This document shows positions 1-7,661 of a stretch of 64,000 nt of DNA, one piece after another. Position 1 is the first letter of the stretch; each line of letters starts with the position of its first letter. The position numbers and the translations under genes are program-made. Below the pieces are notes generated by a model. That model worked only from the letters and a program-made list of their open reading frames with translations, was not told the origin of the DNA and did no database searches. The stretch lies in contig CAVZHI010000004.1 in assembly GCA_963775015.1 (NCBI GenBank), positions 124,001 to 188,000 on the forward strand. The letters are read 5' to 3'. Origin of the DNA: JAEMQF01 sp963775015 (GTDB lineage: Bacteria; Pseudomonadota; Gammaproteobacteria; Burkholderiales; Burkholderiaceae_C).

Positions 1-714
1 CGCCAGCACATCCAGGCTGCGCTCGCCGAAGGTCGCTTGCAGCTTGGCGAGGTTCCGGTGCTGGGGCGGCTGAATCGCCTGGTGCACCTCGAGTGCCCGC
101 TGCGCCTGCAGCTCGAGCCCGACGGCGCCTACGAAGTCGCGGCGCGCTGGCTGCCGCTCGCGATGCGCGGGCGCCTCACATCGCTCATCGATACCACCGC
201 AGCGGTGCGCGCGCTGCGCGAAATCGGCAGCGACGGGCGCGCGCGCTGCACCAGCATCGCCTCGGCGTCGCTCGCCGACATTGAATTCATTCCGCGGCTG
301 CGCGCCGCGCTGGCCGAAGTGCCGCGCGCCGCCAAGCTGCTGTCGATGACGGTCGGCGAAGACTCGGCGATCGACCAGTTCGCGCGCGTTCGCGAGCTCT
401 CGCGCCAGCTGCGCCCGAGCGGCGTGCGGCTCGGGCTTGAGCACGCCGGGAACCGGCTCTCGCAAATCGACCGCCTGCTCGACGCCGGGCTGGACTTCGT
501 CAAGCTCGACAGCTCGGTGACGATCGGTGTTGCGCAAGGCGCGGACCGGTCGGCGTTCATCAGCGGCGTGGTCGCGATGCTGCACAGCGTCTCGATCGAC
601 GTCTACGCCGAGGGCGTGAACGACCCGGCTGATGCAAGAACACTGCGCGAACTCGGCGTCGACGCGATTGCCGGCGCGGCAGCCGAAGCCTCGGCCCAAG
701 TCGAGCTGGTTTAG
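1..714 (+). CDS. EAL-domain protein, C-terminal part (degenerate)
   Basis: The frame is open from the left edge of the window, so only the C-terminal portion of the gene is present. The visible part resembles the EAL half of LapD-like GGDEF/EAL signalling proteins. The EAL signature is degenerate: where an active phosphodiesterase has EAL-x-R the protein reads HLECPLRL, and the DDFG loop is replaced by LEHAG, although a DFVKLD strand remains. In the family, loss of these residues usually means the domain binds cyclic di-GMP without cleaving it, so a receptor role is inferred. The stop lies 44 bp from the end of the convergent Nudix gene. The N-terminal sensor and GGDEF regions would lie outside the window and cannot be assessed. 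Confidence 0.75.
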   Translation, partial: RQHIQAALAEGRLQLGEVPVLGRLNRLVHLECPLRLQLEPDGAYEVAARWLPLAMRGRLTSLIDTTAAVRALREIGSDGRARCTSIASASLADIEFIPRLRAALAEVPRAAKLLSMTVGEDSAIDQFARVRELSRQLRPSGVRLGLEHAGNRLSQIDRLLDAGLDFVKLDSSVTIGVAQGADRSAFISGVVAMLHSVSIDVYAEGVNDPADARTLRELGVDAIAGAAAEASAQVELV

Positions 715-758
715 AGGGGCCTGTCGCGCTTGTGATCGAGGCCGCGCCCGCCCGGGCG

Positions 759-1304
759 TCAGCCGATGTCGGCGCAGTGCAAGCCGAACTGGCCTTTGCG
801 GCGATCGTCGAAGTAGCGCTCGAGCGTTTCACGAACCGTGCGAAACGCCAACTCGTCCCAGGGGATCTGCGCTTCGGTGAACAGGCGCGCTTCGATCGTC
901 TCCGGGCCGGGCGCGAAATCGGTGTCGCACAGGCGGGCCCGGTAATAGAGGTGGAGTTGCCCGACACGAACCACGTTGAGCAGCGTCAGCAGGCCCTCGA
1001 GTTCGATGCGCGCGCCGGCTTCTTCGACGGTTTCGCGGATCGCGCCTTGTGATGTGGTTTCGCCGAGTTCGAGAAACCCCGCCGGCAGAGTCCAGAAGCC
1101 ATGGCGCGGCTCGATGTTGCGCCGGCACAGCAGCACCTGGTCGTGCCAGATCGGCACGGTGCCGACGACGTTGATCGGGTTTTCGTAGTGGATCGCGCCG
1201 CACGCCGAACACACGGCGCGCTCGCGGTTGTCGTCGGCGGGGATCTGATACCGAACTGCGCCCGCGCATGTCTTGCAGTGTCGAATGCTGCGCGGCGTGA
1301 ACAT
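759..1304 (-). CDS. Nudix hydrolase with N-terminal zinc ribbon
   Basis: This 181-residue protein has an N-terminal zinc ribbon (CKTC about residue 10, CSAC about residue 33) and a complete Nudix box reading GFLELGETTSQG followed by RETVEEAGA. Enzymes with this architecture hydrolyse nucleoside diphosphate derivatives such as ADP-ribose, NADH or FAD with a divalent metal; the substrate here is not evident. The reading frame stays open far upstream, across maiA, but the ATG at 1304 begins right before the zinc ribbon and gives the usual family length. It is divergent from maiA, with 57 bp between the two starts. Confidence 0.85.
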   Translation of the reverse strand: MFTPRSIRHCKTCAGAVRYQIPADDNRERAVCSACGAIHYENPINVVGTVPIWHDQVLLCRRNIEPRHGFWTLPAGFLELGETTSQGAIRETVEEAGARIELEGLLTLLNVVRVGQLHLYYRARLCDTDFAPGPETIEARLFTEAQIPWDELAFRTVRETLERYFDDRRKGQFGLHCADIG

Positions 1305-1361
1305 GAAGCTCAGTGTATCGCGCGCCCCATGGCATGATGGATGCCGATTGAGGGGACTGTC

Positions 1362-2000
1362 ATGAAGCTCTACAACTACTTCCGCTCTTCGGCGTCGTAC
1401 CGGGTGCGCATCGCGCTGGCGCTGAAGGGCCTCGCTTATGACTATGAAGCGGTGCACCTGGGGAAGAGCGAGCACCTCGCGCCCGCCTTCGGCGCGCTCA
1501 GCGCGGCGCGCCTCGTTCCCTTGCTGGAAGATGGCGACTCGCTCCTGACGCAGTCGCTCGCGATCATCGAATACCTCGAGGAAACGCATCCGGCGCCGGC
1601 GCTGCTGCCCAAGGATCCCTTGGCGCGCGCCCGGGTGCGCGCTCTGGCGTACGACATCGCGTGCGAAATCCACCCGCTGAACAACTTGCGCGTCTTGCGC
1701 TACCTCGTGCACGACCTCAAACTCGGCGAAGACGAAAAGAACCGCTGGGTCCGGCATTGGGTCGAGTCCGGGCTCGAGGTCGTCGAGCGACAGCTCGCGG
1801 CGCACCCGGCGACGGGGCGCTTCTGCCACGGTGACACGCCGACGCTGGCGGATTGCGTGCTGGTGCCGCAAATCCACAACGCGCAACGTTTCGACTGCCG
1901 GCTCGAGCATGTGCCCAGCGTGATGCGGATCTTCGACGAGTGCATGAAACTCGACGCGTTCGCGAAAACCCAACCCTCCGCGTGCCCGGACGCGGCCTGA
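1362..2000 (+). CDS. maiA: maleylacetoacetate isomerase (zeta-class GST)
   Basis: The 212-residue product has the zeta-class glutathione transferase N-terminus (KLYNYFRSSASYRVRIAL), where the SSASYR loop holds the catalytic serine and glutathione contacts. The family converts maleylacetoacetate to fumarylacetoacetate in tyrosine/homogentisate degradation, and some members act on maleylpyruvate. The in-frame ATG at 1341 is less likely than 1362, because GAGGGG lies upstream of 1362 and the conserved fold begins at MKLYNY. The stop codon overlaps the next start (TGATG at 1998-2002), so it is probably translationally coupled to pgeF. No other tyrosine-catabolism gene is nearby. Confidence 0.88.
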   Translation: MKLYNYFRSSASYRVRIALALKGLAYDYEAVHLGKSEHLAPAFGALSAARLVPLLEDGDSLLTQSLAIIEYLEETHPAPALLPKDPLARARVRALAYDIACEIHPLNNLRVLRYLVHDLKLGEDEKNRWVRHWVESGLEVVERQLAAHPATGRFCHGDTPTLADCVLVPQIHNAQRFDCRLEHVPSVMRIFDECMKLDAFAKTQPSACPDAA

Positions 2001-2770
2001 TGCAGCGCAGCGCCGACCCCACCTGGCTGGTGCCGGACTGGAACGTGCCCGGCGTGGGCGCGCTGATGACGACGCGCAGCGGCGGCGTCAGCGGCGCGCC
2101 GTTCGAGGCGCTGAATCTGAGTCCGCGCGTCGGCGACGACGCGGCTGCGGTGGCGGCGAATCGGCTGCGCTTTGCCGAGGTGATCGGCGCGAGTCCGGTC
2201 TATTTGCGCCAGGTCCACGGCTGCAAGGTGTTGCGCGTGCCGCAGCCCGGTGCAGCCGACACCGGCAACGAGCCCGAGGCCGACGCGAGCGTCACGACCC
2301 AAGTGGGTGTGGCGTGCACCGTGCTCGTCGCCGATTGCCTGCCGGTGCTGTTCGCCGCGCCGCAGGCTCGCGCCGTGGGCGCGGCGCACGCCGGCTGGCG
2401 CGGCCTCGCCGCGGGGGTTCTGGAGGCGACGCTGGCCGAAGTCTGCGCAGCTGCTGCGTGCAGGAGCGCTGAGGTGCAGTGCTGGCTCGGCGCATGCATC
2501 GGGCCACGCCGCTTTGAAGTCGGCGCGGATGTGCTTCGGGCGTTCGGCGCGGGGGAAGCGGAAGCATCGGCGCCCGGGTTCGCGCCGCTGCACAACGCCA
2601 AATGGCTGGCCGACCTCGGATTCCTCGCCCGAGCGCGCCTGGGCGCCGCGGGCGTCACCCGCGTGCACGGCGGCCAGTGGTGCACTTTCGAGGATGAAGC
2701 GCGGTTCTTTTCCTACCGGCGCGACCGCACGACCGGCCGGATGGCCGCGTCGATCTGGATCAACGCCTGA
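2000..2770 (+). CDS. pgeF: peptidoglycan editing factor / multi-copper-type purine nucleoside phosphorylase (YfiH/YlmD family)
   Basis: The 256-residue protein carries the laccase-domain signature: QVHG, VADCLPVLF and AAHAGWRG, which supply the conserved His, Cys and His metal ligands, followed by IGPRRFEVG. Family members have been described as purine nucleoside phosphorylase/adenosine deaminase enzymes and, in E. coli, as a factor that removes mis-incorporated residues from peptidoglycan precursors. The ATG overlaps the maiA stop by one base. The frame is open further upstream inside maiA, but the overlapping start fits the family length. Confidence 0.88.
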   Translation: MQRSADPTWLVPDWNVPGVGALMTTRSGGVSGAPFEALNLSPRVGDDAAAVAANRLRFAEVIGASPVYLRQVHGCKVLRVPQPGAADTGNEPEADASVTTQVGVACTVLVADCLPVLFAAPQARAVGAAHAGWRGLAAGVLEATLAEVCAAAACRSAEVQCWLGACIGPRRFEVGADVLRAFGAGEAEASAPGFAPLHNAKWLADLGFLARARLGAAGVTRVHGGQWCTFEDEARFFSYRRDRTTGRMAASIWINA

Positions 2771-2784
2771 TGTCCAGCGTCACG

Positions 2785-2800
2785 CCAACGCCAGCGTTGG
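2785..2800. repeat. short inverted repeat upstream of phaC
   Basis: CCAACGC and GCGTTGG form a perfect 7-bp inverted repeat separated by two bases, 14 bp after the pgeF stop. There is no T-run, so it is a weak terminator candidate, and it could equally be a protein-binding site ahead of the pha cluster. Function unknown. Confidence 0.35.
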
Positions 2801-2872
2801 GAAAGCCCGTACTGCGAAAATCCGCGCAAAGCCACAGAATAGGCAGAACATGAAACCCTCAGAGAGTTCGGC

Positions 2873-4564
2873 GTGAGAAGCACCGAGGGCAAGCTGCCCG
2901 CGCCGGACGCGTCTGCCGCCCTGGGAGCACTGGGCCAGATGGCGGGTTTGACCGTTCCCCCCGACGTCATGGCGGAGTTGCAGGGGCGCTACGTGCAAGA
3001 CGCGACGAACCTGTGGAATCAGACGCTGCAGTCGATGCAGTCCGGGGCTCAAGACGCTGCGCCGCAGCGCGACAAGTTCGCCGACAGGCGCTTCGCGGCG
3101 AGCGATTGGGCGAGCAACCCGATGAGCGCGTTTGCCGCGCAGATGTACTTGCTGAACGCACGCACGCTCATGGAAATCGCGGACCGGCTCGACGGCGACG
3201 TGAAGACGCGGCAACGCGTGCGCTTTGCCGTGCAGCAATGCGTCGATGCCGCGGCGCCGAGCAACTACCTGGCGTTGAATCCCGAGGCGCTGCGCAAGGC
3301 GATCGATACGCAAGGGCAAAGCCTGGCGAACGGCGTGCAGCACTTGCTCGGCGACTTGCAGCAGGGCCGAATGTCGCAAACCGACGAAAGGATGTTCCAG
3401 ATCGGCGTCAACGTCGCGACGAGTGTGGGCAGCGTCGTGTTCGAGAACCCGCTCTTCCAGCTCATCGAATACGCACCGCTCACGCCACGGGTTCACTCGC
3501 GGCCGTTGCTGATCGTCCCACCGTGCATCAACAAGTTCTACATCCTCGATCTGCAGCCGGAAAATTCCTTCATCCGCCACGCGGTCGAACAAGGGCACCG
3601 CGTCTTCGTCGTCAGCTGGCGCAACCCCGATGCGGGCCTGGCGCAGGTGACGTGGGACGAATACATCGAAGACGCTGCGATCTGTGCCATCGAGCGCGTG
3701 CAGGAGATCTCCGGCAGCGAGCAGATCAACGCCTTGGGTTTCTGCGTCGGCGGAACGATCCTGACCACAGCGCTCGCGGTCCTCGCGGCGCGCGGCCAGC
3801 GGCCGGTGGCGAGCATGACGCTGCTCACGACGCTGCTAGACTTCAGCGACACCGGCGTCCTCGATGTGTTCATCGACGAGCCGATGGTGCAAATGCGCGA
3901 AATGACGCTCGGTCCGGAGAGTCCGGGCGGCGGCAACCTGCTGAAGGGCCAGGAACTCGCGACGACGTTCAGCTTCCTGCGTCCGAACGACCTGGTGTGG
4001 AACTACGTCGTGGGCAATTACCTGAAGGGCGAAACGCCACCGCCGTTTGACCTGCTGTACTGGAATTCCGACAGCACGAACCTTCCCGGGCCGATGTTCT
4101 GCTGGTACCTGCGCAACACCTACCTGGAAAACAAGCTGATGCAGCCGGGCGCCCTCGAGGTCTGCGGCGAACGAGTCGATTTGCGCTCGGTCAAGGTGCC
4201 GACCTACGTCTACGCGTCGCGCGAAGACCATATCGTTCCCTGGGACGCCGCCTATCGCAACACGCAGGTGCTGGCGGGCAAGATCCGCTTCGTGCTCGGC
4301 GCGTCGGGGCATATCGCGGGTGTCATCAACCCTCCGGCGAAAGGCAAACGCAGCCACTGGATCGGCGCTGCTGGCGCCCCGCCTGCGGACCCGAAGCGCT
4401 GGCTCGATGCGGCGACCGAAAAGCCGGGAAGCTGGTGGCCCGACTGGGCGCAGTGGCTCGCAACGCATGCAGGGAAAGAAGTGCCAGCGCCCAAGACTCA
4501 GGGCAGCCGCAAGTACAAGTGTGTCGAGGCCGCACCCGGCCGCTACGTGAAGCAGAAGGCTTGA
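2873..4564 (+). CDS. phaC: class I poly(3-hydroxyalkanoate) synthase
   Basis: This 563-residue protein polymerises (R)-3-hydroxyacyl-CoA into PHA on the granule surface. The lipase-like box GFCVGG places the nucleophilic cysteine near residue 291, with the aspartate of SREDHIV near 451 and the histidine of SGHIAG near 480 completing the triad. Length matches class I enzymes that work without PhaE or PhaR subunits. The chosen start is a GTG at 2873 that overlaps the stop of an 8-codon reading frame beginning at ATG 2850 (MKPSESSA), so coupling to a leader peptide is possible; an internal ATG start is the alternative. phaA and phaB follow in the same direction, forming the classic phaCAB order. 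Confidence 0.96.
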   Translation: MRSTEGKLPAPDASAALGALGQMAGLTVPPDVMAELQGRYVQDATNLWNQTLQSMQSGAQDAAPQRDKFADRRFAASDWASNPMSAFAAQMYLLNARTLMEIADRLDGDVKTRQRVRFAVQQCVDAAAPSNYLALNPEALRKAIDTQGQSLANGVQHLLGDLQQGRMSQTDERMFQIGVNVATSVGSVVFENPLFQLIEYAPLTPRVHSRPLLIVPPCINKFYILDLQPENSFIRHAVEQGHRVFVVSWRNPDAGLAQVTWDEYIEDAAICAIERVQEISGSEQINALGFCVGGTILTTALAVLAARGQRPVASMTLLTTLLDFSDTGVLDVFIDEPMVQMREMTLGPESPGGGNLLKGQELATTFSFLRPNDLVWNYVVGNYLKGETPPPFDLLYWNSDSTNLPGPMFCWYLRNTYLENKLMQPGALEVCGERVDLRSVKVPTYVYASREDHIVPWDAAYRNTQVLAGKIRFVLGASGHIAGVINPPAKGKRSHWIGAAGAPPADPKRWLDAATEKPGSWWPDWAQWLATHAGKEVPAPKTQGSRKYKCVEAAPGRYVKQKA

Positions 4565-4586
4565 GTTTTTTCGAAAGGAGTTCGTC

Positions 4587-5765
4587 ATGCAGGAAATCGT
4601 GATCGTCGCCGCCGCGCGCACCGCTGTCGGCAAATTTGGTGGAGCCCTGGCCAAGACACCCGCGACCGAGCTCGGCGCCGCGGTGATCGCCGAGTTGCTG
4701 AAGCGGGCCAAATTAGCCGGCGAGCAGATCGGCGAGGTCATCCTCGGGCAGGTGTTGCAGGCCGGAACCGGGCAGAACCCGGCGCGCCAGGCGCTGATCA
4801 AGGCCGGCCTGCCGCACGCCGTGCCCGCGATGACGATCAACAAGGTCTGCGGCTCGGGCCTGAAAGCCGTGATGCTCGCCGCGCAGGCGATTCGCGACGG
4901 CGATTCCGAGATCGTCATCGCCGGCGGCCAGGAGAGCATGAGCCTGGCGCCGCATGTGCTCATGGGTTCGCGCGACGGGCAGCGCATGGGCGACTGGAAA
5001 ATGGTCGACTCGATGATCAGCGACGGCCTGTGGGACGTGTACAACCAGTACCACATGGGAGTCACGGCGGAGAACGTCGCGAAGAAATACGGCGTGAGCC
5101 GCGCCGACCAGGACGCGCTCGCGCTCGGTTCGCAACAGAAGGCTGCCGCGGCGCAGGACGCGGGGCGTTTCAAGGACGAGATCGTGCCGTTTTCCATCGC
5201 GCAGAAGAAAGGCGAGCCGATCGTTTTCGCTGCCGACGAGTTCATCAACCGCAAGAGCACCGCCGACGGCCTGGCCGGCCTGCGCCCGGCGTTTGACAAG
5301 GCCGGCAGCGTGACGGCGGGCAACGCATCCGGCTTGAACGACGGCGCGGCGGGCGTCGTCGTGATGAGCGCCAAACGCGCCGATCAGCTCGGCCTGAAGC
5401 CGCTCGCGCGCATCGCCAGTTACGCGAGCTCGGGGCTGGACCCGGCCATCATGGGCATGGGCCCGGTGTCGGCGTCGCGCCGCGCGCTCGAGCGAGCCGG
5501 CTGGAAAGCGGCGGACCTGGACTTGCTCGAAATCAACGAAGCATTCGCCGCCCAGGCATGCGCTGTGCATAAGGAAATGGGCTGGGACACGAGCAAGGTC
5601 AACGTGAACGGCGGCGCGATCGCCATCGGGCACCCCATTGGTGCGTCGGGCTGCCGGATTCTCGTGACCTTGATCCACGAAATGCAGCGTCGTGGTGCGC
5701 GGCGTGGCATCGCGTCGCTCTGCATCGGCGGCGGCATGGGCGTGGCGTTGACGATCGAGCGCTGA
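4587..5765 (+). CDS. phaA: acetyl-CoA acetyltransferase (beta-ketothiolase)
   Basis: The 392-residue thiolase condenses two acetyl-CoA to acetoacetyl-CoA, the first step of PHB synthesis. The acylated cysteine is in NKVCGSGLKA (about residue 88), the catalytic histidine in IAIGHPIGASG (about 349) and the proton-donating cysteine in SLCIGGGMG (about 379). A good ribosome-binding site (AAAGGAG) sits before the ATG. It lies 22 bp after phaC and 25 bp before phaB. BktB-type specificity for longer substrates cannot be excluded from sequence alone. Confidence 0.95.
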   Translation: MQEIVIVAAARTAVGKFGGALAKTPATELGAAVIAELLKRAKLAGEQIGEVILGQVLQAGTGQNPARQALIKAGLPHAVPAMTINKVCGSGLKAVMLAAQAIRDGDSEIVIAGGQESMSLAPHVLMGSRDGQRMGDWKMVDSMISDGLWDVYNQYHMGVTAENVAKKYGVSRADQDALALGSQQKAAAAQDAGRFKDEIVPFSIAQKKGEPIVFAADEFINRKSTADGLAGLRPAFDKAGSVTAGNASGLNDGAAGVVVMSAKRADQLGLKPLARIASYASSGLDPAIMGMGPVSASRRALERAGWKAADLDLLEINEAFAAQACAVHKEMGWDTSKVNVNGGAIAIGHPIGASGCRILVTLIHEMQRRGARRGIASLCIGGGMGVALTIER

Positions 5766-5790
5766 TCTTTCACATCTACAGGAGCGACAA

Positions 5791-6528
5791 ATGACCCAGA
5801 AAATTGCTTACGTCACGGGAGGAATGGGCGGTATCGGAACGACGATGTGCCAGCGCCTGCACAAGGACGGCTTTCGGGTCATTGCCGGCTGCGGGCCGAG
5901 CCGCGACCACGTGAAGTGGATCGACGAGCAGAAGGCCAAGGGCTATACGTTCTACGCGTCTGTGGGCAACGTGAGCGACTGGGACTCGACGGTCGCTGCG
6001 TTCGAGAAAGTTCGCGCCGAACACGGTACGGTGGACGTGCTCGTGAACAACGCCGGAATCACGCGCGACGGCATGTTCCGCAAGATGACCCCGGCCGACT
6101 GGCACGCCGTCATCGACACGAACCTGACGAGCCTGTTCAACGTCACCAAGCAGGTGATCGAGGGCATGATGGAAAAGGGTTGGGGGCGCATCGTCAACAT
6201 CAGCTCGGTGAACGGCGAAAAAGGCCAGTTCGGCCAGACCAACTACTCGGCGGCGAAGGCCGGCATGCACGGCTTCACCATGGCGCTGGCGCAGGAAGTG
6301 GCGAACAAGGGCGTGACGGTGAACACGGTCAGCCCGGGCTACATCGCCACCGACATGGTGAAGTCGATCCGCCAGGACGTGCTCGACAAGATCGTCGCGG
6401 GAATTCCGGTGAAGCGCCTGGGTACGCCGGACGACATCGCGTCAATCGTCTCGTGGGTCGCGGGCGACGAGTCCGGTTTTGCCACCGGCGCCGATTTTTC
6501 CGTCAACGGCGGCTTGCACATGGGCTGA
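5791..6528 (+). CDS. phaB: acetoacetyl-CoA reductase (NADPH)
   Basis: This 245-residue short-chain dehydrogenase reduces acetoacetyl-CoA to (R)-3-hydroxybutyryl-CoA, the monomer used by PhaC. The cofactor-binding motif TGGMGGIG is at residues 9-16, NNAG at 86-89, and the catalytic residues are Ser at about 138-139, Tyr152 and Lys156 (NYSAAK). An AGGAG ribosome-binding site precedes the ATG. It closes the phaCAB cluster and converges on mnmH, with a 41-bp gap. Confidence 0.95.
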   Translation: MTQKIAYVTGGMGGIGTTMCQRLHKDGFRVIAGCGPSRDHVKWIDEQKAKGYTFYASVGNVSDWDSTVAAFEKVRAEHGTVDVLVNNAGITRDGMFRKMTPADWHAVIDTNLTSLFNVTKQVIEGMMEKGWGRIVNISSVNGEKGQFGQTNYSAAKAGMHGFTMALAQEVANKGVTVNTVSPGYIATDMVKSIRQDVLDKIVAGIPVKRLGTPDDIASIVSWVAGDESGFATGADFSVNGGLHMG

Positions 6529-6569
6529 GTCGCTGCCGAACCCGGGCCCGCCGTGGGTGTGGCTGGGCC

Positions 6570-7658
6570 TCACTGGGCGACGTCGGCAATCATGTCGCGC
6601 GGCGCCGCGTTCACAAGCTGCTGCGCCGCTTGGCGCAAGGCGAATGCGCTGCCGTCCCACTGCAGGCGAAGCGGCGCCGCGGCGTAAGCGGCGAAGTTGC
6701 GCCGCATCGACTGTTCATAAATCGGGTCGTAATGGCTCGCGAGCAATTCGCGGACGACGGAGTCGGTGCGGCCGCTGCGCGCGCCTTGCTGCCAGGCGTT
6801 GATGACCTCGTTGCCGCGCGCGACGCGCAGCGCGTCCAGGCGCTTGCAAAAGGCTTCGACGTCGTCGACGAAGTGCCGGTACTCATCCGTCAACAGGGCG
6901 ACGCGTTGGTCCAGCGCCAATTCGAGCACGACGCAGGGCGAGGCGCGCATGCGCTGCACCAGTGCGGGCGGCACGTGAACGTCGCCGACCTTCTTGCTCT
7001 CGCTTTCGACCCAGACGCAACGCCGCGAATCGAAGCGTCGCAGCTCGTTCCACAGCAGCGACTCGAACAGCTTCTGTCCGGGTTGCTGTTGCCCCGGCAC
7101 CAGGCCGAGCACGGACCCGCGATGTTTCGCCAGCGCCTCGAGGTCGAGCACCTGCTCGGCGTTCGCCGCGAGCTGATGCAGCAATTGGCTCTTGCCGGAC
7201 CCGGTGCTGCCGCAGACGACGCGAAATTCCAAGGTCTGAGGCAGCGTGTCGAGTTCGCTGAGCACGGCACGGCGGTACTCGCGGTAGCCGCCGTCGAGCA
7301 GAGATACGGGCCAGCCGACCTGCCCGAGCACGGTGGCCAGCGCGCCGCTGCGCTGGCCGCCGCGCCAGCAATAGACGAGGGGGTGCCAGTCCTTCGGTTT
7401 GTCGATCGCCTCGCGCTCGATGTGGTCGGCGATGTTGCGCGCCACGAGCACCGCGCCGCGCTTCTTCGCCTCAAACGCGGAGACTTGGGCGTACCGCGTT
7501 CCCACGGCGTGGCGCTGCGCGTCGTCCAGGCTCGGCCAGTTCACCGCGCCCGGCACGTGATCTTCGGCAAATTCGCTCGGCGAGCGCGCGTCGATCAAGG
7601 CGTCGAATTCGGCGAGGCGCGCCAGCATGTCGGCGGCGGCGATGCGGGTCACGGCCAT
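6570..7658 (-). CDS. mnmH: tRNA 2-selenouridine synthase
   Basis: The 362-residue protein has an N-terminal rhodanese domain with active-site cysteine 97 (VYCWRGG) and a C-terminal P-loop (GSTGSGKS, residues 150-157). This combination is diagnostic of MnmH/SelU, which geranylates and then selenates 2-thiouridine at the wobble position of tRNAs for Lys, Glu and Gln. Selenophosphate synthase is not in the window, so whether the selenation step operates here is unknown. The gene starts 3 bp after the glnD stop and is the last of the leftward map-glnD-mnmH run. Confidence 0.92.
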   Translation of the reverse strand: MAVTRIAAADMLARLAEFDALIDARSPSEFAEDHVPGAVNWPSLDDAQRHAVGTRYAQVSAFEAKKRGAVLVARNIADHIEREAIDKPKDWHPLVYCWRGGQRSGALATVLGQVGWPVSLLDGGYREYRRAVLSELDTLPQTLEFRVVCGSTGSGKSQLLHQLAANAEQVLDLEALAKHRGSVLGLVPGQQQPGQKLFESLLWNELRRFDSRRCVWVESESKKVGDVHVPPALVQRMRASPCVVLELALDQRVALLTDEYRHFVDDVEAFCKRLDALRVARGNEVINAWQQGARSGRTDSVVRELLASHYDPIYEQSMRRNFAAYAAAPLRLQWDGSAFALRQAAQQLVNAAPRDMIADVAQ

Positions 7659-7661
7659 GGA

